Shown: one piece after another, positions 25,798 through 34,060 of the stretch | How positions within the stretch are numbered: position 1 is the stretch's first letter | Layout of the letters: each line of letters begins with the position of its first letter | NCBI RefSeq assembly: GCF_000709345.1 | Contig: NZ_KL448323.1 | Coordinates: 2,082,259 to 2,146,258, forward strand | Direction of reading: 5' to 3' | Source of the DNA: Polaromonas glacialis | GTDB lineage: Bacteria; Pseudomonadota; Gammaproteobacteria; Burkholderiales; Burkholderiaceae_C | Length of the DNA stretch: 64,000 nucleotides | Made by a program: the position numbers and the translations under genes | Notes under the pieces: model-generated | The model's input: only the letters and a program-made list of their open reading frames with translations | Told to the model about the DNA's origin: nothing | Databases searched by the model: none

Positions 25798-28023
25798 ATG
25801 AAGCCCAGCACTGGATGGCCACGGGTCACCTGCCTTGAAAGAAGTTTTTTCCTCCAAAGCACTTTTGCTATTTTTTTAACAGCTGCCTGCGCCCTGTACA
25901 CCTGCGGGGCAGCCACTTTTGAGCAAGTAAAGCAGGACTTTCATCCGTCCGACACCTTGGTTCTCGACCGCCATGGCGAATTGCTCCAGCGCGTGCGCCT
26001 AGATGCCAGCGTGCGGCGCGGCCAGTGGGTCGCCCTGGCTGACATCTCGCCGGCCCTGCGCACCGCGCTGGTGCTGAGCGAAGACAAACGCTTTTACGAG
26101 CACAGCGGCGTGGACTGGCGCGCCGTGTCCGGCGCGGCCTGGGCCAACCTGTGGAACACCAGGACGCGCGGCGCGTCCACGCTCAGCATGCAGCTGGCCG
26201 GGCTGCTGGACCCGGAGTTGCGCGCCGGAACGCGGGGCCGCAGCATCACGCAGAAAATCGGCCAGACCTTTTCGGCCCAGTTGCTGGAGCAGCGCTGGCG
26301 CAAGGACCAGATCCTGGAGGCTTACCTGAACCTGGTGCCGTTTCGCGGCGAGCTGGTCGGCATCGATGCGCTGAGCCGCACGCTGTTCGGCAAGGCCGCG
26401 CACGGGCTGGACGAGCGCGAGGCCGCCGTCGCTGGCGCGCTGGTGCGGGCGCCCAATGCCCGCCCAGCGCAGGTGGCGCAGCGCGCCTGCGGCGTGCTCA
26501 AACTGATGCAGCCGGGCGCCAGGATCGACTGCGTCGCACTGGACCTGTTCGCCACGGGCGCGCTGCAGCGCCGGGATTTTCAGGCCAGCGAAGGCATGGC
26601 GCCGCACGCCGCGCGCCAGCTGGTGCGCGCAGGCCAGGCGCGTTCAACCCTGCGCGCGCCGCTGCAGCGCTTCGCGGTGCAAACCCTGCGCCAGCACCTG
26701 CGCGAGCTGCGCGGCCGCCATGTCGAGGATGGCGCCATCGTCGTGCTCGACAACGCCAGCGGCGAGGTGCTGGCCTGGGTGGGTTCGTCGGGCGACCTGA
26801 GCGCCGCCGCAGAAGTGGACGGCGTGCTGGCGCTGCGCCAGCCGGGCTCGACGCTCAAGCCTTTTTTGTATGCGCAGGCCATCGCCGAACGCCGCATCAC
26901 TGCGGCTTCGCTGCTGGAGGATTCGTCGGCGCAAATCCCCACGGCGGGCGGCCTGTACATTCCGCAAAACTACGACCGCCAGTTCAAGGGCCTGGTCTCT
27001 GGCCGCACGGCGCTGGCCGCATCGCTCAACGTGCCGGCCGTGCGCACGCTGGTGATGGTGTCGCCCGACGCATTTGCCCGGCAGCTGCGCGCGGTCGGCC
27101 TGCCGCTGGCGGAGTCGGGCGACTATTACGGCTACAGCCTGGCGCTGGGCAGCGCCGAGGTGTCGCTGCTGTCGCTGGCCAACGCCTACCGCACGCTGGC
27201 CAATGGCGGGCGCTTCAGCGTCACGTCGCTGGTGCGCCAGCCCCAGCCCGCGTCCAGGCCCGCGCTGGATGCGCGCGCCGCCTTCATCGTCACCGACATC
27301 CTGGCTGACCCGCTGGCGCGCGCCCGCACCTTCGGCACCGACAGCATCCTGGCGACGCGCTTCTGGTCGGCGGTGAAAACCGGCACCAGCAAGGACATGC
27401 GCGACAACTGGGCCATCGGGTTTTCGCAGCGCTACACCGTCGGCGTGTGGGTCGGCAATGCCAGCGGCGCGCCAATGTGGGATGTGAGCGGCACCAGCGG
27501 CGCCGCGCCCGTGTGGGCCGCGCTGATGAAGCACCTGCACCAGACCGACCCCAGCCGCGCGCCCGCGCCGCCGCCGGGCGTGGTGCAAAGCCGTGTCGCG
27601 TTTGGCGACCAGCTTGAAGCAACGCGCAGCGAATGGTTCATCCAGGGCACCGAGCAATCGCTTTTTGCTATTGATTCAGGAGCTGCCAACGCATACAGGA
27701 CAAGCGCAAAAGGCCAAAAACACTTGAAAGGCTTGAATAATTCATCGCCGCCGCGCATCACCGCGCCGGCACCCGGAAGCATCATCGCGCTGGACCCGGA
27801 CATTGCGCCGGCGCACCAGCGCCTGACATTCAGCGCCCAGGGGAACGGCCTGCGCTGGCGCATGGACGGCAGGGAGTTTGCGCGCGGCACAGACGTCCGC
27901 TGGCTGCCCTGGCCGGGCCGGCATGTGGTCCAGCTGCTTGATGCCCGTGGGCAGGTGGTTGACGAAATCCGGATTGAAGTGCGCGGCGCCGGCGTGCGGC
28001 AAGCTCAAAATTCAGCAACGTGA
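25798..28023 (+). CDS. pbpC: Penicillin-binding protein 1C
   Basis: 741 residues. A signal anchor lies at residues 16-40. The transglycosylase domain (GT51) has SEDKRFYEHSGVDW with catalytic Glu95. The transpeptidase domain has SxxK at Ser351 (PGSTLKPF), SLN near residue 410 and KTGTS at 527-531. A C-terminal BiPBP_C domain of about 90 residues follows (residues 650-741). PbpC polymerises peptidoglycan and is usually encoded beside an alpha-2-macroglobulin, thought to repair the wall after breach. Two copies of a dispersed repeat lie in frame: one coding for residues 22-41, within the hydrophobic anchor, and one for 622-644, in the linker before BiPBP_C. Confidence 0.93.
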   Translation: MKPSTGWPRVTCLERSFFLQSTFAIFLTAACALYTCGAATFEQVKQDFHPSDTLVLDRHGELLQRVRLDASVRRGQWVALADISPALRTALVLSEDKRFYEHSGVDWRAVSGAAWANLWNTRTRGASTLSMQLAGLLDPELRAGTRGRSITQKIGQTFSAQLLEQRWRKDQILEAYLNLVPFRGELVGIDALSRTLFGKAAHGLDEREAAVAGALVRAPNARPAQVAQRACGVLKLMQPGARIDCVALDLFATGALQRRDFQASEGMAPHAARQLVRAGQARSTLRAPLQRFAVQTLRQHLRELRGRHVEDGAIVVLDNASGEVLAWVGSSGDLSAAAEVDGVLALRQPGSTLKPFLYAQAIAERRITAASLLEDSSAQIPTAGGLYIPQNYDRQFKGLVSGRTALAASLNVPAVRTLVMVSPDAFARQLRAVGLPLAESGDYYGYSLALGSAEVSLLSLANAYRTLANGGRFSVTSLVRQPQPASRPALDARAAFIVTDILADPLARARTFGTDSILATRFWSAVKTGTSKDMRDNWAIGFSQRYTVGVWVGNASGAPMWDVSGTSGAAPVWAALMKHLHQTDPSRAPAPPPGVVQSRVAFGDQLEATRSEWFIQGTEQSLFAIDSGAANAYRTSAKGQKHLKGLNNSSPPRITAPAPGSIIALDPDIAPAHQRLTFSAQGNGLRWRMDGREFARGTDVRWLPWPGRHVVQLLDARGQVVDEIRIEVRGAGVRQAQNSAT
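25861..25920 (+). repeat. Dispersed repeat copy absorbed into the pbpC signal anchor
   Basis: TTTTGCTATTTTTTTAACAG, then CTGCCTGCGCCCTGTACACC and CTGCGGGGCAGCCACTTTT align along their length with the copy at 53046 (TTTTAATAGCTGCTTGCGCA, then CGTACAGCGTGCGGAAAAGG). It is read in frame as residues 22-41 of PbpC (STFAIFLTAACALYTCGAAT region). Confidence 0.6.
27661..27728 (+). repeat. Dispersed repeat copy inside the 3' part of pbpC
   Basis: CTTTTTGCTATTGATTCAGG, then AGCTGCCAACGCATACAGGA and CAAGCGCAAAAGGCCAAAAA: one of the most complete copies of the family in the window. It is read in frame as about 23 residues of the linker between the transpeptidase and BiPBP_C domains. Confidence 0.75.
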
Positions 28024-28078
28024 AAATGGAATCAGTCGCATGACGCAGGACACAACTGACGCGTCGCCCCGCATGGCG

Positions 28079-28294
28079 TCATGAGAGATCTGAATGTCCC
28101 TCGCTCTTGTCCTTGAGAACAGTTCCCGTCCAGTTACAAAAATCACAGCGGTAGCGCTTGACAGGGTTAAGAAAACTGGTAATTCGGTCCCGCAGGCTTC
28201 TTTTGACGCGAGTGGCAGGATCGCCGCACTGCGGGCAAACCATCTTTCCTTTGCGTACAAGGGAGGACGTCGACATATTCAGCGTGTTTTTCAT
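28079..28294 (-). CDS. Small four-cysteine zinc-ribbon-like protein
   Basis: Up to 71 residues. Two Cys pairs, CPQC (residues 20-23) and CDFC (50-53), 26 residues apart, are the hallmark of a zinc ribbon. The intervening segment is basic (TRVKRSLRDRITSFLNPVKRY) and could bind nucleic acid or membrane. No function is recognised. The start is uncertain: the first ATG has no good ribosome site, and the internal ATG at 28243 (MVCPQCG) has AAAGGA only 3 bases upstream. It converges on pbpC with 55 bp between. Confidence 0.6.
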   Translation of the reverse strand: MKNTLNMSTSSLVRKGKMVCPQCGDPATRVKRSLRDRITSFLNPVKRYRCDFCNWTGTVLKDKSEGHSDLS

Positions 28295-28642
28295 GGAAAT
28301 GCTTTACAGATGGTATTGCATGGGACGCTGTCAAATGTTGAGATGCCAGCAAGCGGCCAGGGCGTGAACAGCGACAATTTTTCTTTACACACCTGCACAT
28401 CGTCAAGCACCTGGAAAACTGTAAAAGTTGCGCTCAGAATAAAGTCAGCAAAGTAATTTTATGTAAATATTACTTATTTTTTATAAAATATTCAGCGTAA
28501 AAAGTAGTAAACATCATCTTATTTACTACTTTTAGTATTTATATATGAAATATCAATTCAGGCTAATTCCAGCAGGAATCAGCAATTGACCAGCCCATGC
28601 ACGGTTCAAAACCGGCTTGCGCCTGAGTTTGCCTTGGCTTTA
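28295..28642. other. AT-rich intergenic region with a perfect inverted repeat
   Basis: No gene is supported here. The stretch 28440-28560 is much richer in A+T than its surroundings. It holds perfect 12-bp arms AAAAGTAGTAAA (28500-28511) and TTTACTACTTTT (28522-28533) with a 10-base spacer. It lies downstream of the ATPase pseudogene and upstream of the zinc-ribbon gene, both on the minus strand, so it could be a weak terminator or an operator. Confidence 0.5.
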
Positions 28643-30554
28643 TTACAAGTAGGCCAGGCGCGGCTGGCGCAGGTCGATCAGGCCCTGGAAGCATTTTTCC
28701 AGCGCGTCATGGCGCAGGCTGCGCATGCCGGCGCGAACTGCCTCGTCGTACATCTCGGTGGGCCGGGCGTTGCGCTGGATCAGCAGGCGTATCGAGGGGC
28801 TGTTTTGCAGGATTTCGTAAATGCCCATCCGTCCCTTGTAGCCCTTGCTAGCGCAGCGCTCGCAGCCAACGGCCGTCTTTGAGGGTCAGTTCTTCGGGCG
28901 AGCCAAGCCCGGCGGCCGTGAGCAGGCGCTGGCGCCCTTCGTCCCCGCTCGGGGGCGAGGCATGCACGTACGCCTTGACCAGCTCGGGAAATTGCGCGCC
29001 CGGCAGGGGCGCCTTTTGCGCGCAATGCGGGCACAGCGAGCGAACCAGCCGCTGCGCGATGATGCCGACCAGCGAGTCGGCGAAGTTCATCGCGTCCATG
29101 CCCAGGTCGAGCAGGCGAACGACGCTTTCGCTGGCGCTGTTGGTGTGCAGCGTGGACAGCACCAGGTGGCCGGTCAGCGACGCTTCAATCACGATCCTGG
29201 CGGTTTCGGTGTCGCGGATTTCGCCGATCATGATGACGTCCGGGTCGGCCCGCAAGAACCCGCGCATGGCGCTGGCAAACGTCAGCCCGATCTTCGGGTT
29301 GACCTGCACCTGGCGCAGGCCGGGCTGGGTGATTTCGATCGGATCCTCGGCGGTCCATATCTTGCGCTCGTCGATGTTGATCTCGGCCAGCATCGAATGC
29401 AGCGTGGTCGTCTTGCCCGATCCGGTCGGGCCGGCGGCCAGGATCAGGCCGAACGAGCGCGCCGACATGCGCGCCACCGCCTCGGCATCGCGCGGCTGCA
29501 GGCCCAGCTTGCCCAGCGGCACCGGCTTGGACGAGGCCAGCAGCCGCATCACCACGTCTTCCATGCCGTCGTGCGTGGGCATGATGGACACCCGCAATTC
29601 CAGCGCTTCGCCGCCGAACTCGCTGAAGTTGATCTTGCCGTCCTGCGGCCTGCGGTGCTCGGAAATATCGAGCCGGGCCATGATCTTGATGCGCGACACC
29701 ATCGCAGAACTCAGCGTGGGCGGCAGCTTCTGGTACAGCTCCAGATCACCGTCGCGGCGCAGGCGGATACGGGTAAATTCCTCTCCGGGATTGGTCTCGA
29801 TGTGAATGTCCGACGCATGCAGCGCCTGCGCGTCCATGATCATGCGCACCATGCTAGGCGAATCGCTGGATTCTTCCGTGTCGTCCATATCGCTTTTCGC
29901 TTGTTTTGAAGCCAGCGCCCGCACGGTTTCGCTCATCAGGTGCGCCATGTCCTCGTCGTGGACGGTCACCGCATGGGTGGCTGCGGGCGGCGTGCTCGAT
30001 GCTTTTCGGATGAAAGCCTGGTGCGCCTGGAGCATGTCGTGTTCGGGCGCCTTCATTGGCGCCTGGGGGTCCATGCGTTCGAGGCGCGCGGCAATCGCGT
30101 CGCGGTCGGCCCAGACCAGGCGCACGCTGCGGCTGGTCAGGCTGCGCAGCCGGTTGCGCATGGTTTCGTCGGTGGGATACCAGGTCGCCATGTAGATGGT
30201 GTCGTCCGCTTCGCCCAGGAACAGCAGGTCATGGGCGCGCATTTTTCGCAGCAACTGCACATCGAACGTACGCTGCGGCAGCACGAAGTGGGCGGCATCC
30301 ACCTCAACAATGCCGGCGGTACGCGCCAGCGCATGGTGCAGGTCTTCGTTTGTCATCAGCAGGTGATCGACCAGTTCGGCCGACCGGCTGCGCAGCAACT
30401 GCCGGTCTTCATCGGCCAGCATCTGAATCTCGCGGGGATGGAGTATGCCCAGTTGCTCCAGGTCCATCGCCAGCGTGATGACGGGTTCCGACTTCAAGGT
30501 CTGCGTCGCCTTGAGTAACTGCGCAAGGGTGGTAGGCCGCGGTTTTTCAGGCAT
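28643..30554 (-). pseudogene. GspE/PilB-family ATPase, frameshifted near its C-terminus
   Basis: A stand-alone type II secretion/type IV pilus-type ATPase. The N-terminal domain occupies about residues 1-170, and the ATPase core has GPTGSGKTTT (Walker A), an Asp box and STLHTNSA. The tetracysteine zinc motif begins with CPHC. The frame then ends early at 28848 (WLRALR stop), but the missing C-terminus, GCERCASKGYKGRMGIYEIL and on to stop 28643, is intact in the +1 frame. Removing one A from the AAA at 28878-28880 (minus strand CTCAAAGAC) restores a continuous product of about 636 residues. The start at 30554 is the first plausible ATG (MPEKPRP); its ribosome site is poor. No pilin or secretin genes are nearby. 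It may be a real mutation or a sequencing error. Confidence 0.85.
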
Positions 30555-30817
30555 CAGGGAGTCAGGACGAGTCGGAAGAAATCCGGAGCTTGTCAGCAAG
30601 AAGGGACTTTGAAATGGGGGGACAATTTCATTGTGAGAGCTTGTGCAAGCCAAACACTGATGCGCATCAACAAGGTTGCCCGCCCCCGCCCTTGTCAAGC
30701 CCGCCAGAAGCCGCGCCACCTGCGGACCAGTTGAAATAAATTTCCAGCCCGAAAAAATTATTCACTCGCCAACCGCGCCCAAACCGCTAGCATCAGGCGC
30801 TTCAGGAGACAAGACCA

Positions 30818-31978
30818 ATGACCGTGATCACCACTATCGAAGACCTGCGCGTCATGGCGCAAAAACGCGTTCCCCGCATGTTCTACGACTATGCCGACTC
30901 CGGCTCGTGGACCGAAAGCACCTACCGCGCCAACGAGGCTGATTTCCAGAAGATCAAGCTGCGCCAGCGCGTCGCGGTGAACATGGAAAACCGCACGACG
31001 GCCACCAAGATGGTCGGCATCGACGTGAAGATGCCGGTGGCGATCGCGCCCGTGGGCCTGACCGGCATGCAGCACGCCGACGGCGAGATCAAGGCGGCCA
31101 AGGCGGCCGAGAAGTTCGGCATTCCCTTCATTCTTTCGACGATGAGCATCTGCTCGATCGAGGACATCGCCGCCAACACCACCGCGCCTTTCTGGTTCCA
31201 GCTCTACATGATGCGCGACCGCGAGGCCATGGCCGCGATGATCGAGCGCACCCGCAACGCCGGCTGCAATGCGCTGGTGCTGACGCTGGACCTGCAGGTC
31301 ATCGGCCAGCGCCACAAGGACCTGAAGAACGGCCTGACCGCGCCGCCCCGGCCGACGCTGGCCAACATCATCAACCTGATGACCAAGCCGCGCTGGTGCC
31401 TGGGCATGGCCGGCACGCGCCGCCACACTTTCGGCAACCTGGTCGGCCATGTCAAGGGCGTGAGCGACATGAATTCACTGGCCTCCTGGACCAACGAGCA
31501 GTTCGATCCACGCCTGTCTTGGGCCGATGTCGCCTGGGTGAAGGAAAAATGGGGTGGCAAGCTGATCCTCAAGGGCATCCAGGATGTGGAAGACGCCCGG
31601 CTGGCGGTGCAGAGCGGCGCCGACGCCATCGTCGTGAGCAACCACGGCGGCCGCCAGCTCGATGGCGCGCCGTCGAGCATCTCGGCGCTGCCCGAGATCG
31701 TCGAGGCCGTGGGGTCAAGCATTGAAGTGTGGATGGACGGCGGCATCCGTTCCGGCCAGGACGTGCTCAAGGCCTGGGCGCTGGGCGCGCGCGGCACGCT
31801 GATTGGCCGGGCGATGGTCTATGGCCTGGGCGCGATGGGCGAAGCCGGCGTGACCAAGGCGCTGCAGATCATCCACAAGGAACTCGACATCACCATGGCG
31901 TTTTGCGGCCGCACCGACATCAACACGGTGGACAAAAGCATCCTGCTGCCGGGCACGTTCGACTTCAGGAACCCTTGA
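30818..31978 (+). CDS. lldD: FMN-dependent L-lactate dehydrogenase / alpha-hydroxy-acid oxidase
   Basis: 386 residues, the usual length. FMN/substrate motifs are present: RMFYDYADSGSW at the N-terminus, PVAIAPVGLTGM, and the active-site SNHGGRQLDG with catalytic base His276, followed by DGGIRSGQDVLKA and GARGTLIGRA (phosphate binding). It oxidises L-lactate to pyruvate at the membrane side of the respiratory chain. Other 2-hydroxy acids such as glycolate or mandelate are possible substrates. CAGGAGACAAG precedes the ATG. It is divergent from the ATPase pseudogene across 263 bp and stands alone as a transcription unit. Confidence 0.9.
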   Translation: MTVITTIEDLRVMAQKRVPRMFYDYADSGSWTESTYRANEADFQKIKLRQRVAVNMENRTTATKMVGIDVKMPVAIAPVGLTGMQHADGEIKAAKAAEKFGIPFILSTMSICSIEDIAANTTAPFWFQLYMMRDREAMAAMIERTRNAGCNALVLTLDLQVIGQRHKDLKNGLTAPPRPTLANIINLMTKPRWCLGMAGTRRHTFGNLVGHVKGVSDMNSLASWTNEQFDPRLSWADVAWVKEKWGGKLILKGIQDVEDARLAVQSGADAIVVSNHGGRQLDGAPSSISALPEIVEAVGSSIEVWMDGGIRSGQDVLKAWALGARGTLIGRAMVYGLGAMGEAGVTKALQIIHKELDITMAFCGRTDINTVDKSILLPGTFDFRNP

Positions 31979-32018
31979 CCGAAGCCCTGTAAGGCGACAG
32001 CTATTCGCCCTGGCCACC

Positions 32019-32840
32019 TCAGCGCTTGAGGAAGTCGAGCAGGTCGCGCGTCACGCGCTCTTTTTCAGTGACCAGCAGGCCATGCGCCGCGCCTTCGTAT
32101 TCCAGCAGCGTTGACCCGGCAATGCCCTTTGCGGCGGCCCGGCCGGCGGCGTCGATGGGCACGGTCTTGTCGCCGGTGCCGTGGATGATCAGCGTCGGCA
32201 CCTTGAACGCCGCCAGGTCCGGCCGGAAATCGGTGGTGGCGAAGGACGCAGCGCAGGCCAGCGTGGCCTTCAGGCTGGCCTGCATCGCCACCTGGCGCGA
32301 CCATTCGATGACTTCGTCGCTGACTGGACTGGAAAGCATGCCGACGCCGTAGAAATCCTCGAAGAACTTGGCGAAGAACTCGGCGCGGTCTTCCTGCATA
32401 CCCTTGGTCATCTTGTCGAACACCGCCTTGGCCGTGCCCTTGGGGTTGTCGTCGGTCTTGAGCATGAAGGGCACGACAGAGGACACCAGCACCGCCTTGG
32501 CCACCGACCTGCCGCCGTGGCGCGACAGGTAGCGCGCCACCTCGCCGCCGCCCATCGAGAAGCCGGCCAGCACCGCATCCTGCGCGCCGGTCTGCTCGAT
32601 CACGGAGGCCAGGTCGTCGGCCAGCGTGTCGTAGTCGTAGCCGCTCCACGGCTGCGAGGAACGGCCGAAACCCCGGCGGTCGTAGGCAATCGTGCGGTAG
32701 CCGGCGTCGACCAGCGCCATCGCCTGGTCGTCCCAGCTGTCGGCCGACAGCGGCCAGCCGTGCAGCAGGATGACTGGCTGGCCGCTGCCCCAGTCCTTGA
32801 CGTACAACTCGGTCTTGTCGGCGGTGGTGACGGTGTTCAT
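32019..32840 (-). CDS. Alpha/beta hydrolase, cofactor-free haloperoxidase/esterase type
   Basis: 273 residues. Nucleophile Ser95 lies in GFSMGGG, the acid in HGTGDKTVPID near residue 225, and the His in GAAHGLL near 255. The oxyanion HGWPLS motif follows strand 3. Overall the sequence resembles bacterial non-haem chloroperoxidases and aryl esterases; the true substrate is unknown. AAGGAA lies upstream of the ATG. It is convergent with lldD. The next gene upstream on the same strand, a cytochrome c, is 117 bp away, so an operon is possible but unproven. Confidence 0.88.
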   Translation of the reverse strand: MNTVTTADKTELYVKDWGSGQPVILLHGWPLSADSWDDQAMALVDAGYRTIAYDRRGFGRSSQPWSGYDYDTLADDLASVIEQTGAQDAVLAGFSMGGGEVARYLSRHGGRSVAKAVLVSSVVPFMLKTDDNPKGTAKAVFDKMTKGMQEDRAEFFAKFFEDFYGVGMLSSPVSDEVIEWSRQVAMQASLKATLACAASFATTDFRPDLAAFKVPTLIIHGTGDKTVPIDAAGRAAAKGIAGSTLLEYEGAAHGLLVTEKERVTRDLLDFLKR

Positions 32841-32957
32841 GACTGGGTGTTCCTTGAAAGGGTTGAACCGACCATTCTTCAGGCACGCGGCTGCCAGCGG
32901 TGTCGGTGAAAGCGGCCGCTGGCTGTCAGACCCCGCCGTCGCCAGGCCAGCCGCCGT

Positions 32958-33875
32958 TCAGCGCTGGCCGAAGGGCCGGGCGGGAACGGTCTTGAGGTAG
33001 GCGTACACCGCTTTCGCATCGACATCGTCGAGTTCGCGCAGCGACTCGAAGGGCATCACCGTGACGGCCGTGCCATCGGGCCGCTTGCCGCTGCGCAGCA
33101 TGGCAACGAACGCATCGGCGCTTGGGTAGCGCGCCAGCGCGCTGCCCTCGCCCGGCGTCAGGTTGGCGGCCGGCGCCCAGTCGGGCGGCGTGCCCGGAAT
33201 CTTGCCGCCGGACAGGCCGGGGCCGTGGCAGCCGATGCACATGTTGGCGACATAGGCGCCGTGCCCGGCATTCACGCCGGCGGCAATCGGCCGGGGCGGC
33301 GGCAGCGAATGGTCGATCTTTTGCGCCGCATCTTGAATCGCGCCATAGCCATACATCACCTTCACGGGCAAGGGCAGCTCCACCACTGCGGCGCTTCCGC
33401 TGACCGGCGGCAGGCTGCGGACATAGGCCACCAGGGCGCCGAGATCGTCCTGCGTGAACTGGTTGTAGTCTTCGCTCGGCATGATGAACACCGGCCGGCC
33501 ATCGGGCTTGACGCCATGGCGCACGGTGCGCTCCCAGTCCTCGGGCGTGTAGCGCGCCACCACGCTGCCGGGGCCCGGCGAGATGTTCGGGCCTTTCATG
33601 CGCAGCCCCTTGCCGTCGTTGATGAACTCGCGCCCGGCGCCGTCAAGGCCATGGCATTCGGCGCAGCCGCGTGAATTAAACAGGTACTTGCCGCGCGCCA
33701 GGGTTCCCGTATCGGGCGCGGCCACCGTGGTGGCCCAGGTGACCGGCTGAAGCTTGACCGTGACTTGGCGGTGGCTCTTGCGCTCGGCCAGTTGCGTGCC
33801 TACCACGGCAGCGGCCGCAGCCGCCACCATCAGCGCGCCCAGCGCGCCCAATGACCACTTGACCCATCGTTTCAT
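32958..33875 (-). CDS. Dihaem cytochrome c
   Basis: 305 residues from the ATG at 33875, chosen because AGGGGAG lies about 7 bases upstream; the frame stays open to 33917 but that part is a 9-bp tandem repeat. A membrane anchor or signal (WSLGALGALMVAAAAAAVVG) is followed by two c-type haem motifs, CAECH near residue 66 and CIGCH near residue 210. Met ligands are plausible in the FIMPSEDY and VMPFESL segments. It probably passes electrons in the periplasm or at the membrane to a terminal oxidase. The partner dehydrogenase is not identified; the region has no alcohol or aldehyde dehydrogenase next to it. Confidence 0.9.
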   Translation of the reverse strand: MKRWVKWSLGALGALMVAAAAAAVVGTQLAERKSHRQVTVKLQPVTWATTVAAPDTGTLARGKYLFNSRGCAECHGLDGAGREFINDGKGLRMKGPNISPGPGSVVARYTPEDWERTVRHGVKPDGRPVFIMPSEDYNQFTQDDLGALVAYVRSLPPVSGSAAVVELPLPVKVMYGYGAIQDAAQKIDHSLPPPRPIAAGVNAGHGAYVANMCIGCHGPGLSGGKIPGTPPDWAPAANLTPGEGSALARYPSADAFVAMLRSGKRPDGTAVTVMPFESLRELDDVDAKAVYAYLKTVPARPFGQR

Positions 33876-33891
33876 GATGCGCTCCCCTTGC

Positions 33892-33918
33892 TTGTCCATC
33901 TTGTCCATCTTGTCCATC
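33892..33918. repeat. 9-bp tandem repeat, three units
   Basis: TTGTCCATC is repeated three times without change, just upstream of the cytochrome c start. On the minus strand it reads as MDK repeats, which creates spurious upstream start codons. The copy number could vary by slippage. Confidence 0.85.
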
Positions 33919-34060
33919 GCCGCGCCCGGCTGGCAGATGGCGCTGCCGGGGGAACAGGGACAATATTCTGGACCTGGAGCAGGTGAATGTCAGCAGCGGT
34001 TTACAAACCGACACCATCGTTGACAAGCGTCACAGCTTGAGCGCACTGGCGGCTTTCGCC

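Noticed and set aside
23418..25916. 832-residue frame on the minus strand
   Set aside because: Antisense to the betT-like gene, which has clear family motifs; the minus-strand frame is a composition artefact.
28848..28880. Programmed +1 frameshift in the ATPase gene
   Set aside because: No slippery motif, upstream stimulatory site or stop-codon context typical of programmed shifts is visible; an indel or sequencing error is simpler.
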